A DNA stretch of 64,000 bases, from assembly GCA_963921425.1 (NCBI GenBank), contig OY992839.1, forward strand, positions 4,404,501 to 4,468,500, given 5' to 3'. This DNA comes from Dryas octopetala (taxonomy: Eukaryota; Streptophyta; Magnoliopsida; Rosales; Rosaceae). The notes under the pieces were generated by a model, which saw only the letters and a list, made by a program, of their open reading frames with translations, made no database searches and was not told where the DNA came from. Positions 33,703 through 45,773 of the stretch are shown here, piece after piece. Within the stretch, counting starts at the first letter, position 1. Each line of letters starts with the position of its first letter. Both the position numbers and the translations under genes were made by a program.

Positions 33703-35034
33703 TTGAACGAAGAAGGCAATCATAAAGTCACCTCTTTCTCTATGTCCTTCGAACTCAATGAACACATAGGTTCACCCTCCTCCTCTGTAGTTCTAATTCG
33801 CCCCCAGTTCTTAAATGTCTGCGTTTGTAATAATTCGAAAAAATTTCAAACCACTGTTAATGGCCTGATGATCATAACTACCATTCTGATTTCTGATCAT
33901 ATATAGTTAATAGATGAAAAATAAGAAGTTATGATAACTATACAAGCTCACATGGTTGTTACACATTAACCTTGAATTGAATTACTAGTGAGTGCAAATA
34001 CCCATTTATACTTTTCTATTACATGCTTTGTCCAATTGTAAAATATTGGAGTGAAATACTCCCATTTATACCTATTTATGTTCAAACCCACTCGCCCACC
34101 TAAAGGAAGCCCCAGGCTCACCCATCATCGCCACTATGGCTGCTACCGCCACCACCACCACCACCCTCACTCAGCCTCAGCCTACTTAGAGAATGCACAA
34201 AATTTGCAGTCTATAGATTAAATAGTCAAATTATATCACCATGTGAGATGATCAAAGGGACTTGAGAACATAGAAACATACAAAGATTTTCTTAAATTTC
34301 CTCTCTTACTAATGAAGTTGATGTCCCCATATTCAGAGCTGATTTTGTAGGTATTGAGCCACAAAGGATAACCAAATTAGCCTCATGTCAAGACCTATTT
34401 ACAACAACTTAAATCAATTTCTGTCTGGATCCCGATTTCCACAAATGCATGTGCAATTCATTTGAACTTGGTGATGTCCTGTTAATTTTATAACATAAGT
34501 GGCATGCAAACCTCGTCCTGGGAAGAGTTGGGACCGGTTCCAACCAGTTTCGGTTCCCTACACAAACTAGCCAAGGCAAACCGGACCGGCCAATTAATAA
34601 TATATACATATATATTAAAAAGCAGCAGGGAGCATATCCTGGGGTTCGAACCCAAGACCTCAAGCCCTCACCAGCGCTTCGTCCCACAACTTATGTCTAA
34701 CCTTTTCAGCAAATTTTTGTTGGTGACTTAATTAGCAGGTCGAGTGGATTTTCACATTGGTGAAAAGGTTAGAAATAAGTTGTGGGTCGAGTGGTAACAA
34801 CCATGTGAGCTTGTATAGTTATCATAACTTCTTATTTTTTAATCAGAAATCAGAATGGTAGGTATGATCCTCAGGCCATTAACAGTGGTTTGCAATTTTT
34901 TCGAATTACAAACACAGACATTTAAGAACTGGGGGCGAATTAGAACTACAGAGGAGGAAGGTGAACCTATGTGTTCATTGAGTTTGAAGGACATAGAGAA
35001 AGAGGTGACTTTATGCTTGTCATCTTCGTCCAAC
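33703..35034. repeat. Inverted duplication with roughly 245-260-bp arms
   Basis: 33703-33962 reappears in reverse complement at 34794-35034, with scattered substitutions and a few indels. The arms share GTTG.ACGAAG and CATAAAGTCACCTCTTTCTC at the outer ends and CTCACATGGTTGTTAC at the inner ends. The parallel peptides read from both arms (FSMSF.LNEHIGSPSSSVVL) reflect the duplication, possibly of an old gene piece. A second inverted pair (CCCACAACTTATGTCTAACC near 34682 and its complement near 34768) and a box B-like GGTTCGAACC at 34646 lie between the arms. No target duplication was found, so it may be an old transposon or a rearrangement. Confidence 0.7.
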
Positions 35035-35478
35035 GAAGGGCCAACACTCTCAGTCTTTGTATGGATGGCATGTTAAAGCATATGGACCAGATGACTATTA
35101 AGAGGACATTATAAGTGGAGGCTTTTATATATTTGGGTTTGTGTATTCTATTTGTCTTGAGTTTGTATATAAGTGGACATAATGATCCCTATTTGAAAAC
35201 AAAACAACAAAAACAAAAATGTTATCAAATGGAAATGGACCCTTATCTACCCTCTGGATGTCGCTACCTGCTATTTGCCAATAGAAATGGGAGGTTTATT
35301 TTGATCGTAATTAGTGTATTCAATTATATGAAGTATTTCTCATGAATCTCTTAGCCATTTTATTGATAAACGTAAAGGGAGAGGTTATACAAATGAAAAT
35401 ACATCACTCTTTGAATGCAACAATAGAGAAGAAAACAAGCAAAGATATTGGTTATCAATGGACACTCATATTAATTGA

Positions 35479-36891
35479 TCACTTCTTCTTGGTGGGATAT
35501 GAAGCCATTTTGTTGATGCCACAGAGTCCTTCAGGTTTCCCTGTGTTTCTCTTCATCCTTATGTAGCCCTTTTCTCCCCACTTTGGTCCCCATGAGTTCT
35601 TCACAATGATGTAGTCTAACCCCTTTGATGACCCATATCCAACTGCTGCTACACCATGATCTAGCTCAGTTCCACATTTCCCATTGAACACCCCCTGCAA
35701 AACCAACAATCCATAAGCAATAATTAGTAAAAATGTGTTGTAGACATTAAACTGTGAATCAATGTTTTTATCTGAATAATAGATAAGTAATACTAAATGG
35801 ACCAATTATCAGACCACATGATATGACAGTTGATAAGCATACCCCACTATAGAACTGGAAATCTCTGTCATCGGCCTCAATAGCTACACTAAGAGGCTGG
35901 TGAGCCAATGCCTTGATGAGACTTTCTTCATTATTTGTTGGCACATCTTGATAACCACTTATAGTCACCACCTCTGACTCTTCCTGAAGATTACAAAACC
36001 AAATGCAACAATAAGAACAGCCATGCTCTGCTGATAGCTAAACTTGATTTAAGAAGTAAAGCATTATGCACCCAATTAAATATTAATTACCTTCTTTGAC
36101 TCACAAGTGCCTTCTTCCATAAGATAGGGGTAATCATCCTCCTTGTGAAGCCCACCATTGGAGATTATAAACTCAAATGCATAATCCATCAAACCCCCAT
36201 TGCAGCCACTGTTGACTGATCTGTCACAATCTATCAGTTGCTGTTCAGAGAGGGAAGTTAGCTTTCCTGTGACTATCTGGTTAATGCCTTCAACAGCAGC
36301 AACAGTAGAAAATGCCCAACAGCTACCTGCATTATGAAATTGTCATCTTTACTCATTAGTACCTGATCACCACAGAGAGAGAGAGAGAGAGGGAGAGAGA
36401 GAATGGCACATACCACATGAACCTTGGTTCTTGACATTAGTGACAGCTCCCTTCTTTCTCCAGTCCACAGACTTGGGCAATGGCTCCACATCAAATTCTC
36501 TGTAAGTGAAGTCTTCAGAAGAAGACTCTCTCCTTCTTGGGAACTCAGCTTTTAGCCCCAAATACTTGCTCTTGAACTCTTCATGGCTCAAGTCTGCAAA
36601 CTCATTCAACCCAAGCCAGTAGCTATCAACATCAAGCTTCTTATTCCTCTCATCAATGTGCTTCACATTGTCTTTAAAGATATCAAACCTATGCAGCTTC
36701 TCTTCCATGCTGTGATAAATCTTGCCATGCTTTGACATCCATGACTCAAAAAGCTCAATGAACTTGCCCATGGAAGTCAAGTGCTCAGGTGAGTAACCAA
36801 CAATTGAAAACTCATGAGCCAGAGAAGAACCCATAAAGAGAGGCACAAGGAAGACCAGAAGGGTCACCTTAGAAAAGGAAGAAAAAGCCAT
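35479..36891 (-). CDS. XCP1: XCP-type papain-like cysteine protease
   Basis: C1A protease of the xylem cysteine peptidase group, which degrades tracheary-element contents from the vacuole. Four minus-strand exons (36414-36891, 36091-36326, 35843-35983, 35479-35694) give 356 residues. Order: signal peptide (about 1-25), propeptide with FELFESW-like start FIELFESW, an ERFNIN-type helix ([21 protein letters not shown]) and [13 protein letters not shown], mature start at about [11 protein letters not shown], then catalytic C162 in GSCGSCWAFS, H298 in [12 protein letters not shown] and N318 in [10 protein letters not shown]. The start MAFSS and [12 protein letters not shown] favour XCP1 over XCP2. 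There is no C-terminal granulin domain or KDEL signal. Intron 1 contains a GA microsatellite (36375-36401). Convergent with the phosphatase gene. Confidence 0.94.
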
Positions 36892-36963
36892 TGGTGCTCA
36901 ACAAGAGAGAAGAGAGGTAAGAGAGGAATTGATGGTGAATGTGAAGGAGGGGATGTGATGGTC

Positions 36964-36970
36964 TTATATA
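36964..36970 (-). promoter_or_regulatory. TATA box of the XCP-type protease gene
   Basis: TATATAA on the minus strand, within GCTATATAAGACC, about 73 bp upstream of the start codon at 36891. The spacing gives a 5' UTR of about 40-45 bp. Confidence 0.6.
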
Positions 36971-38104
36971 GCTTTGATTTGATGGGGTTGCTTTCAAGTG
37001 AAGTGGTTGTCAATTGTTTTCTACAATACTGAGTCTTTACGGTTGGTTCTTTTGGGCAGGCTTTTGTCCCAAGCATGCTCATTTGATTAAGCATAAACTG
37101 TATTCAAGTATATGATTTCACAAACGTGGGAGTGAGTTGTTGTGTAGAAGATTTGAACAAAGCTACGATCTCCCTTTTTTTTTTAGTGCTTTTGCTAATT
37201 GTTAGGTATAAATTATACACCATTCTCTAATATTGTCCGAGCTCAAACTTGAAATCTCAAAGATTAGCTATGTGCCATTATGTTAGATTAATAGGTCATC
37301 AACAATCTGATTAATCTCGGACTAAGAAGCTAATAAAATTATTAAGACCACATTTACCTATCACATAGTAGATACATCTTTAATAGATATATAACCTACT
37401 TGTATAGGTGGGTTCATCTCTATTAATGATGCCTTATTCAATATGATTTGTATTAGGAATGGAGTGTGTCCAAAAATTTAAACTTTTTAAATTTCTTTTT
37501 AGTTGTTTTTTTATTTTATTTTGGAAGCCTAAGGTAGAAGCAATACATTTTCAGGCTATTTTGACAAAGGGACATATTGCTAGAATTACTGGCCGGTGGA
37601 AAAAATGATTGAGTCACCAGAACGGTCAAACTTGTCCAACAATTACTGAAGGTTTTTTTTTTTGTTTTTTTTTTTTGGGAACCATGTGTAATACTTAGTT
37701 TGATTCCTTAAACCCCAAGTCAGCCATGCCTGGTTTCTAAGGGGTGTTAAAGTTCAGCACATAATTGCCCGACCTTGAACACAAAACAGTTGTAATCTGG
37801 TATGGTACAGAATGGAAGCAAAACCAGACAATTGTTGCTGCCCATAAAGGCACATTGAAAATTTAAAACAGAATCTATATCATTGTACAAAATTTGATTT
37901 CGGTGGGTAAGTTCCAAACTAGGAACATTCGAGATAGAATCCAACCATTGTACAATTTGATTGTAGTGATGGTAGTTAAGTTCCAAACTAGTCACCTCTC
38001 AATAGCAATTAGAAGGTGTAATTTTATACAGATCAGTTCATACTCTTTGGCCAAGAAGAAATCATCACCTAGTTTCAGTAATGCCCTTCAAATAGTTCAG
38101 TCAG

Positions 38105-39204
38105 GCAAACCAGCAAGTCAGAGAACTCTAAACTTGTTAATAAAGAGTGATTAGATACGTTTTACAAATGAAACTCATTGCATCAGCAGTCGTAACTAAA
38201 AGTAAATTAAACTCTAAAAGAAACTTGAAGCAACTACCAGAGACTAGAACCTTACACTATGTTTTGTTTATGAACCTTACACAGTTACACTATTAATATT
38301 GAATGAATGGCAACACAATTACAGGAGAACAGCATGTTGTTTGTCATTTAATCTGATTTTTTGAATCGGATTCAAGATATCTATTTAAATATACATGAAT
38401 GAAGACAAAAATATCTCAGGTCACTTTAAAACTCAATTGAATACTCAGGTCCTACACATAATAGTTTTTTGAGCCTTTTTTAAAACCCCAAAAAAAAAAA
38501 AGGCCCGATTAAAAAGCAGGTCTATCATTTAAAAAAAAAAATACAGTGATAGACCTGCTTTTTAATAAGTCGAGCTCGGCAATTTTTAATTTTTTTTTTC
38601 TAAACATTACCACTGTTAATTGCCGTTGTTACATAGTGACAATCATTTTAGTATCAAATAGAAAAAATATGGACACACCAAGTGCTTGACAAAGGAGGCA
38701 ACCTTGTTTAATCAGTGCCTCCATTTTAAAACGCTGATTTCTTTGTCATTTTTTAAAAAAGTTGTGGCCTTTTAACATTGGCGAACATTAGGTGAGTTGA
38801 TTTAACATTCTGGTGTATAGAGTAGACTTATTTATCATTTACTTAAATAAAACACATTTTTGTTTACATATACATGGAAACCGCTTGGATGAATTAGAGA
38901 AGAAGAGAATGATGAGACTCAGAAGGAGGATATACTCAGCAAACCAGCAAGTCAGAGAGCTAAAAAATTTTGAGTATATACGTTTTATAAGTGGAACTCA
39001 TCACATTAGTAGTTGTAACTAAACGTAAATTAAACTCTACAAAGAACTTGAAGAAACTACCAGAAACTAGAACCTCACACTCAATATTAAATGAATTGCA
39101 ACACAATTACAGGAGAAGAGCATGTTCCTTATCATCTAATCTGATTTTTCAATCAGTATTCAAGATATCTAATGAGAATTTAAAAGAAGACAAAAATATC
39201 TCAG
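38105..39204. repeat. Direct repeat of about 270-315 bp, copies 834 bp apart
   Basis: Copy A at 38105-38419 and copy B at 38939-39204 share GCAAACCAGCAAGTCAGAGA, TTAAACTCTA, AACTTGAAG.AACTACCAGA, CAACACAATTACAGGAGAA and GAAGACAAAAATATCTCAG, with indels. Copy B ends 50 bp from the UTR6-like stop codon (39254), so it is probably that gene's 3' UTR and copy A a displaced duplicate. Confidence 0.8.
38509..38565. repeat. Perfect hairpin, 19-bp stem with 19-base loop
   Basis: TTAAAAAGCAGGTCTATCA at 38509-38527 is followed by its exact reverse complement at 38547-38565. It lies between the two copies of the 38-39 kb direct repeat. It could be the core of a small foldback element or simply a palindrome. 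Confidence 0.85.
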
Positions 39205-39253
39205 TAACATAAGCCTTTACACTGACAGCAGAGATGGCAAGATGAAGTCACCA

Positions 39254-42200
39254 CTATCTTTGTGCCTTCCCAATTGAGTGCAGATATACCGCAACAGAGA
39301 CAACACTGGAAACACCAGAATTGAAGTAAGCATACACACCATTGTATTTCTCAGGATGGCTAAATTGATGTTTCCATCTTTTGTAATTTAATGTGGCAAA
39401 TTGCAAGATTTGAGATAAAGTAATGTTTTAAAAAATATTGATGAAACCCAAACTGCTACTCATTTCATAATAAATTGTCAATATCTTTTGGCAAGTTGAT
39501 TTAAGGCCAGGGCAGTCCCAACCCCATGCATATTCCATGCCACATGACAGAACTAAATGGGTCTCTAGGATTCAATTTGATGATATAATATAGAAAGTAT
39601 ATTATGTGAGCACAGAAAACTTACGTTGAGCCAAGGAAAAAGGCAAGGGATAGATGAAAGCCAAATAGAAACACAGAAACAACTGCTGTGAGAAGCATTG
39701 CTACCGAAGTAGAATACACCTGCAGAACATAGCTAAATTAAGATTGGAACCCTAAAAGGCCAGGAAATGTTCATGGTGTAATTCCAACAAACCACAACTA
39801 GGGCCAGCAGAAAATAAAAATAGAAATAAAAAGACTGTACCCCTCCCTTCACTTCCTTCTTAACAGGGCCAAAGATATGTACACAAGTTGTTAACACCAA
39901 CCAAGATGTATAAGAGGAATGAAGAAATCATGAATTCATTCTACCAAAAACCCTAATTTCTCATAATTTAATCAAATCAATTAAAGAATATTATAATAGT
40001 ATGCCCAGGCATGATTGTAAAACAGTAGTGAATGTCTCACCAAAATCAAAGTTTTAATGCCATGTCTTACCTTCACAATATTGTCAGCATACTTCATAAC
40101 CATAGACACAGCAATGCCACTGCAAATGAAGCAATGTAAGCAAATTGAATAGAGGTGCAGTTGGAAAATGAGAGAGCATTAGAACATTCATCATAGAAAC
40201 CAATCAACAGTTACAATAATGTTGCTCATGCCAAAAAGTATATTTTCATAATATCTTGTATACCTGAGTGCATGGTTGAGAATCATGAGAACTGTAATAA
40301 AAGAGTATCCATGGAAGAATCCCCTGAATATAGACAAATAACTTAGAAATATAATTGGAATCCATACATATAATTATTAGTAACTAGTAAGCAGAAAACA
40401 CAGTTTCAAAGAAGGGATCTTTTAACAATGAGGTGAGAAAAAAAATTGCTTAAGAGATGGAACTATCAAAAGAGAAGAATCAGAAATTGAGAAGAGTTTA
40501 AATTACCGGTTCACCACTGCATCAAAATCTTGAATCACTATGGCAATAGCATTGAAGACCATTCCAAAGACATACAACCAGAAGTTTTGCACATTTATAT
40601 TCCTCGAAGGGCGCCTTTTAATTATGGCCTGCCAATACCACATTCAAGATTATTAACATAAGAGATTGTCTAGAGCAATCATAGAAGAACTCACAATCAA
40701 TTCAATTAATAGGGTTCTGGTTCTGTATATTATCAATCAAAATGTTCTAAAAGCCATTAAAAACCAACTTTAACCCCAAGTTTGATAAAATTAGGTATGT
40801 TGAGAAAATAATTTGAACACTATATGATGCTTAAAACATGAAATTGAGAACAGAACTGTTTACTCAAAAATTTACCTCAGTATATACTCCCGCAAAACCA
40901 CTTAAAAGTGCCATGACCTGTAAATAAATTACTAACTGTTACGATAACAAAAATTGCAAGCTCTAAAAGCTTTTTGGAGGGGAAACACACAAAAAAAAAA
41001 AAAAAAATTAAGAGTCTCAAAAATGTTGAGAACTCACAATGGCCATCACCCAACCTTGTAATGGAGTTTGAAGAACATGATCAGAACTGCAAAAAGCCAT
41101 TTTAAACAACTTATTGAATAACACAAGCTGATATCTATGAAATATACAGATTAAAAAGTGGTAAACAATGCTCAATACACTTTGCTTTTCATACATAACT
41201 GAGAGACAAACTCAGCACAAATACAATCAGAAAATACAATAAAAAAAGTGTGGTAATGATACCTTGGGTTCAGTTGTGCCGTAGTGCACCCTGCGCATAG
41301 TATAATGAAAGCAGCCCATTGAACCTCACTTAACCTGCAATAAATATAAGTACAAAACAAAATCTAATAAGCATTAGATTGCTTATATCTTCAGTGCAAG
41401 TATATAGCCACACAGCCATAGGCATCTTAGCTTAGTTCATATTTACTTATAAGGGGATGCTATTTGCAATTTTCCAGCAATGAACCATGTCTTTTTTTCA
41501 TTTTCTGTGTTCCTTTGTATCAATGCTGAATAAAAGGAAAGAAGAATAAAAACAAATGGTCTTTCCTTCAACAACTGATCTGTATAGGGGTCAGCAGAAA
41601 TATTTTCCGGCTAAAAGGGGAAAACACTGACATGAATGGTAAAAATGCTTACTTTCTCTTGAGTATGATTCTATATAAAACACCAGTACTAATGATATTC
41701 AGGTTCTTCAGTATTTGATAACCCGGAGCATCCACATATGCAAAGATGTAATACTGCCACATAAAAATGAACAGTAGATACAATCACATTTCAAGAAGTA
41801 AGAAGACCAAACTTACTGATACAAACAGAAAACACATTATGCAACCAACCTGAAGCAAATTCTTGACTAGGTATAGTGCTGCAGGAATGGGGTATACGAT
41901 AACTTCATCCAGGGTTGTACTCAACCTAATTCAATGACAGAATACATGTAAAATAATTGGTATAAGAATTCCATCTAAATTCGGGTTTAAATCCCCTTAA
42001 GTTGCCTTATGTAGTCGTTCCTCAATACACAAAACATTATACAATGAATACAGTTGAGTTCTCCTACAACACACTGTAAACTGATAACAATGCACAAGTT
42101 ACCTATTATCTTCAGTAACACCTTCAGTATTCCAGATTCGTGCCAAGGCAGCAAGTGACAATGCACATTTCAAAGCCTCCACCTAATTCCCAAAAGACAA

Positions 42201-42809
42201 CCCATTGAAACTCACGTAAAACAGACATTATCCATTATAAATATTGACATATAATTAAGAATTCAACTTCCTCTGCCTCAGTCCTCACCGAAAAATTTGC
42301 AGTGGTAACACTATACTCATACTTCCCCGCTCGTTTCGACCACACAATCAATATTGCTTGTGAACTCGTAAGAACAGTCAAAGCCAGAGTAACAACTGAC
42401 CTATATTTCAATTCACCCAATACAAACAAATCAAATCAAAAAACAAAAAAGAACAAAAATTTGCGTTATTTGGAATAAAAATAGAAAATGGGTTTGCCAT
42501 ACTTGCGCTTCCACTTGCCCCCTGCCAAACTTGTCGCTGCATTATTCAGTGGAACACCAAAATTCAGCATCAGCTTCAACTCATAAGATTGAGATTTTTA
42601 AGCATTGAAGAAAAAGAGAAGAAAAATTCAAAGTACCAGCAGAAATTGGTTTTCCCCGTAAGTTCTCGATGTCATCAGGTACTGAATCTCCATCTTGATC
42701 CTGAAATTGGATCAGATGGGAATGAAAAGGTTGAAAATTTGAGGTTTGATGAAGAAATTTGATAGTGTAAAATGGAAAATACCTGATCCTTGAGTTTCCT
42801 GTACTCCAT
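39254..42809 (-). CDS. UTR6: Nucleotide-sugar transporter, UTR6 / CMP-sialic-acid-transporter-like
   Basis: Multi-pass Golgi/ER nucleotide-sugar transporter of the NST/DMT superfamily; the plant substrate is uncertain. Fifteen minus-strand exons were reconstructed: 42783-42809, 42637-42700, 42503-42536, 42289-42400, 42103-42182, 41850-41925, 41653-41753, 41263-41334, 41038-41086, 40876-40917, 40507-40628, 40264-40323, 40071-40119, 39625-39719, 39254-39305. All phases agree, giving 344 residues. The N-terminus MEYRKLKDQDQDGDSVPDDIE is cytosolic and acidic. Family blocks follow: VLTSSQAILIVWSKRAGKYEYS, NLLQYYIFAYVDAPGYQILKN, GVLYRIILKRKLS, GFAGVYTEAIIKRRPSRNINVQNFWLY, then SMVMKYADNIVKVYSTSVAMLLTAVVS. 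It matches Arabidopsis At3g59360 closely. Exons as short as 27 and 34 bp explain why simple frame-finding misses it. Confidence 0.94.
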
Positions 42810-44898
42810 TTTCACACTCACTTCGTTTTTCTTGGTGTTTTTTTGGCCACTTTCAGATCTTTAAGCCATTAACGGACCACTCTCACAACTGGGCTCAAGA
42901 AGGAGTGCACACTGAGCCACTTGGAAAACTCGCTTCGACTCAATCAAGAAGAAAGCAAACAAAACGACGTCGTCTCGAGATGAACCCGGTTCTTTCTCTT
43001 GGGTCTGAACCAGGCCGGCAACAGGTCATTTTGCGAGGCTTTTGAACCATCCTCGCTACGGGCTTCTATTGGGCCCAAAAGGAATGTGGCCCAAGCAGGC
43101 CAAGCCCGATGAGAAACGGAAATGGATTCAGTCCAAAACAAAATTATACAGAGGGGATGGGGGTTTGTTTTTAAAAGTTTATAGCGATGTCTTGATGTTT
43201 GTTGAAATTAACTTGTCACTATAATGGTTTACAAAACACGTTTATTGCATCATTTTCAATTAATGTCTTCATATTTTGAGGACAGACAAGAAAATCATTT
43301 ATGTTCATTCTCACCTACTAAGAAAAATCTTCAATCTCCAATCTTCATTCCCAATCCTTACTTGATACAAGGATAGATGTCTTATATTGAAATTGCAAGT
43401 CATGCAAGTGTTTGTGCTTATGGTCTATGAATTTGATTTAGATCCTCTTCTTTTAACTTGTTGACAAACGATGAAATATTTACAAGTAGTTCATATTTAC
43501 AACATTGTAATAACATTATAGTAATGGAGATAGTAATGGATAACTCCACAAACATGTATCAAACTCGCATCTATGGTACTAAATCTAAGATTTTCTTTAA
43601 CAAAATACAAAGAATTAGAGAAAATACCATTTGACCAAATGATAGTTAATTCTCAACCTGCAAATTGACAATCTTTATGTAAGAGTGGTAATGGGTTTTC
43701 AAATTTTATCATTAGACACTAATAAGATGGAAGAATTGCCAAAATAAAAGGAGGGGGTCCAAATTACTATTGATGAGCTAGAATCCACACAAAGTATATA
43801 GTGAAGTCATATATGCAAGATTCTTGGAGGTATTTAATGTAAGTTAGGATGTTAGTATTAGCATGACGCAGCTGGCTATTACTTTTTATTTTATAAAACA
43901 ACATTTGCATAATTGCAAGCAATGTAAGAGAAAGAGAGGGAATTGCTTATGATTATGATTTATGAATATGAATGGGAATGTATGTATGTATGGTATGTAT
44001 TTTTATTTATTATTAATATGTGAATTGCAATTTGCAGCAGATCCAGACTTTACAACCGACAACTCAAATACTCAAAGTGGTCCCTTAGCTGCACTCACAC
44101 TCTGGCTCCTCCCCATATACTATGTATGATTCTATGTACTTAGATGCCTTCTCCCCACGTTAATTTCAATTTCCTTCCCTACTCGTATTCCAATTATCGT
44201 GATTTCATATTTATTTTATATGAAATTATCAACTATTACAGACCAAAAATTGCGCCCTACGCTTTGTGGTAACTAAAGATATCGATGTATTTATGTTTAA
44301 TGATCACTGTATGCTCACAATTATTGGGTAAGCAACAATGCCAACAACCCAGCCAGCAATATTTCTTTATTATTAACCAATATTACAGGTATAACATTTA
44401 TTCTCTATGTACAAATTACAAACAAAAATGTGCTTCTCTAACAAGAATATGCATTCTAGTATGTTTAAAAATTTCAAAGTGTCAAATTTTTTAAGAGAGA
44501 TTAATCGAACACTTAGGCTAAATATACCGTTTGTTTATACCTAGGGGTTTTACACTTTAAATCATGTGCAGAAAAGTTGCACAAAAATAGAATAAGAGTT
44601 CAAACTCTTAGCCTTACTATAAAGTAATAAAAGACTAAGCATCAAACTCTTGGAATGAAAGTTCGAATGTTGGAGGATCATTAAAGAAGTTATAGCATAA
44701 AATGAATATTATCATGCTGTTGATTACGTCTTTTATACAATTAGAATTTACTTATATAAATGAGTCATTATCTTTATCCGAGAAATAAAAACAACAATTT
44801 AATCAATATTAGTAAATGTAGTAAAATTAGTTTTATTTCAAAGTTTAGATTACATGTTGATATTTTTAGTGTTGACAGGATGCTTGTGTTCAAAATCT

Positions 44899-44998
44899 TT
44901 TTTTTTTTTTTTTTTTTTTTGAGTTGAGGAAAAGGGGATCGAATTTTGGTGCATTGTGGGTAATTTTACGGTCTTTCTAATTGGACTACCAACAATCG
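44899..44998 (-). mobile_element. tRNA-derived SINE with 14-bp target-site duplication
   Basis: Minus-strand reading: GTTGGTAGTCCAATTAGAAA (box A-like), AAATTCGATCCCC (box B-like), then a long A tail. It is flanked by TGTGTTCAAAATCT (44885-44898) and TGTGTTCGAAATCT (44999-45012), 13/14 identical. It shares box spacing, length and tail orientation with the copy at 17064-17157. Confidence 0.82.
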
Positions 44999-45369
44999 TG
45001 TGTTCGAAATCTATTGTTAGACATTCCAAATTTGTTATGTTTCTTGTAATTATTTTTCAATATATACTCTTTTTTAATTAATTTTTCCGACATGTACTCT
45101 AAATATAAGGAATGATCCAGTTTCATTACTCCTTCGTTATTTACCTCTAATTGAGAAATTTAGTCGATTTTTAAAAGTATTCTTGACCGGCCATAAACAA
45201 ATAATCACTATATTTGTGAGTGTTATTTAATTTTTAATGGTAAATTGATGAAACATGTCTAATTTAGAGTTGACTTTAATGACTCCAAGTAAACTAAACT
45301 TCCCCTCAAGACAAAATTAATGACCCCAAATCAAGATCTTATTTTATTTTGGAGGAAACCCAAATTATC

Positions 45370-45399
45370 CCATACCAAAAAAAAAAAAAAAACACACAG
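45370..45399 (+). mobile_element. Ultra-short poly(A) retroposon
   Basis: A 30-bp insert, CCATACC plus about 16 A then CACACAG, between AACCCAAATTATC (45357-45369) and AACTCAAATTATC (45400-45412), 12/13 identical. Structure: target duplication, tiny body, A tail, target duplication. Confidence 0.55.
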
Positions 45400-45670
45400 A
45401 ACTCAAATTATCACGAGAAAGTTATATAAATTCTCAAGATGAGAAACTCTCCTACCATTCCAGAGAGGTAGGAGAAAAAATGCTGTAAATACAGAAAATT
45501 GAGTATAATAGCCAGGGGCCCCACCACCACCTCCTCCTCCTCCTCCTCCTCTTCTTCTTCAAGACCCACCACAATAAAACGAATAAGACCAGGCTGTGAT
45601 GCAGCTGTGAACGCAACACTTCACCACCTCACCTTCTAAAACAACACCCACAACCCACATTTTCATTTCA

Positions 45671-45671
<1 letters not shown>

Positions 45672-45731
<60 letters not shown>
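45672..45731 (+). repeat. (CT)n microsatellite in the leader of the 45.8 kb gene
   Basis: About 60 bp of nearly pure CT, extended by imperfect CT/CTT to 45773, immediately before the ATG at 45774. Such GA/CT tracts are potential sites for BPC/GAGA-binding proteins; that is inference. Confidence 0.9.
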
Positions 45732-45735
<4 letters not shown>

Positions 45736-45773
45736 CTCTCTCCCTCCCTCTCTCCCTCTCTTCTTCTTCTTCA

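Larger units (their letters stand above)
36971..39253. other. Intergenic region with a partial duplication of the UTR6-like 3' flank
   Basis: No gene supported. Main content is a direct repeat at 38105-38419 and 38939-39204 and a perfect 19-bp-stem hairpin at 38509-38565. T-rich tracts lie near 37651-37677. Short frames at 37747-38154 and 38813-39212 fall in repeated or AT-rich DNA. Confidence 0.6.
42810..45773. other. Intergenic region, AT-rich, with SINE and short retroposon
   Basis: No coding region is supported. It holds a SINE at 44899-44998, a 30-bp poly(A) insertion at 45370-45399, and the long CT microsatellite upstream of the next gene. A/T-rich single-copy-looking DNA makes up the rest, with TATG/ATGT repeats near 43980. 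Confidence 0.6.

Noticed and set aside
33697-33906. Small frame repeated as a near-identical peptide at 34839-35033
   Set aside because: The similarity is explained by an inverted DNA duplication; neither has a start context or a recognisable domain.
34640-34720. tRNA-like box B (GGTTCGAACC)
   Set aside because: No cloverleaf, no clear box A and no anticodon arm; at best an old SINE remnant.
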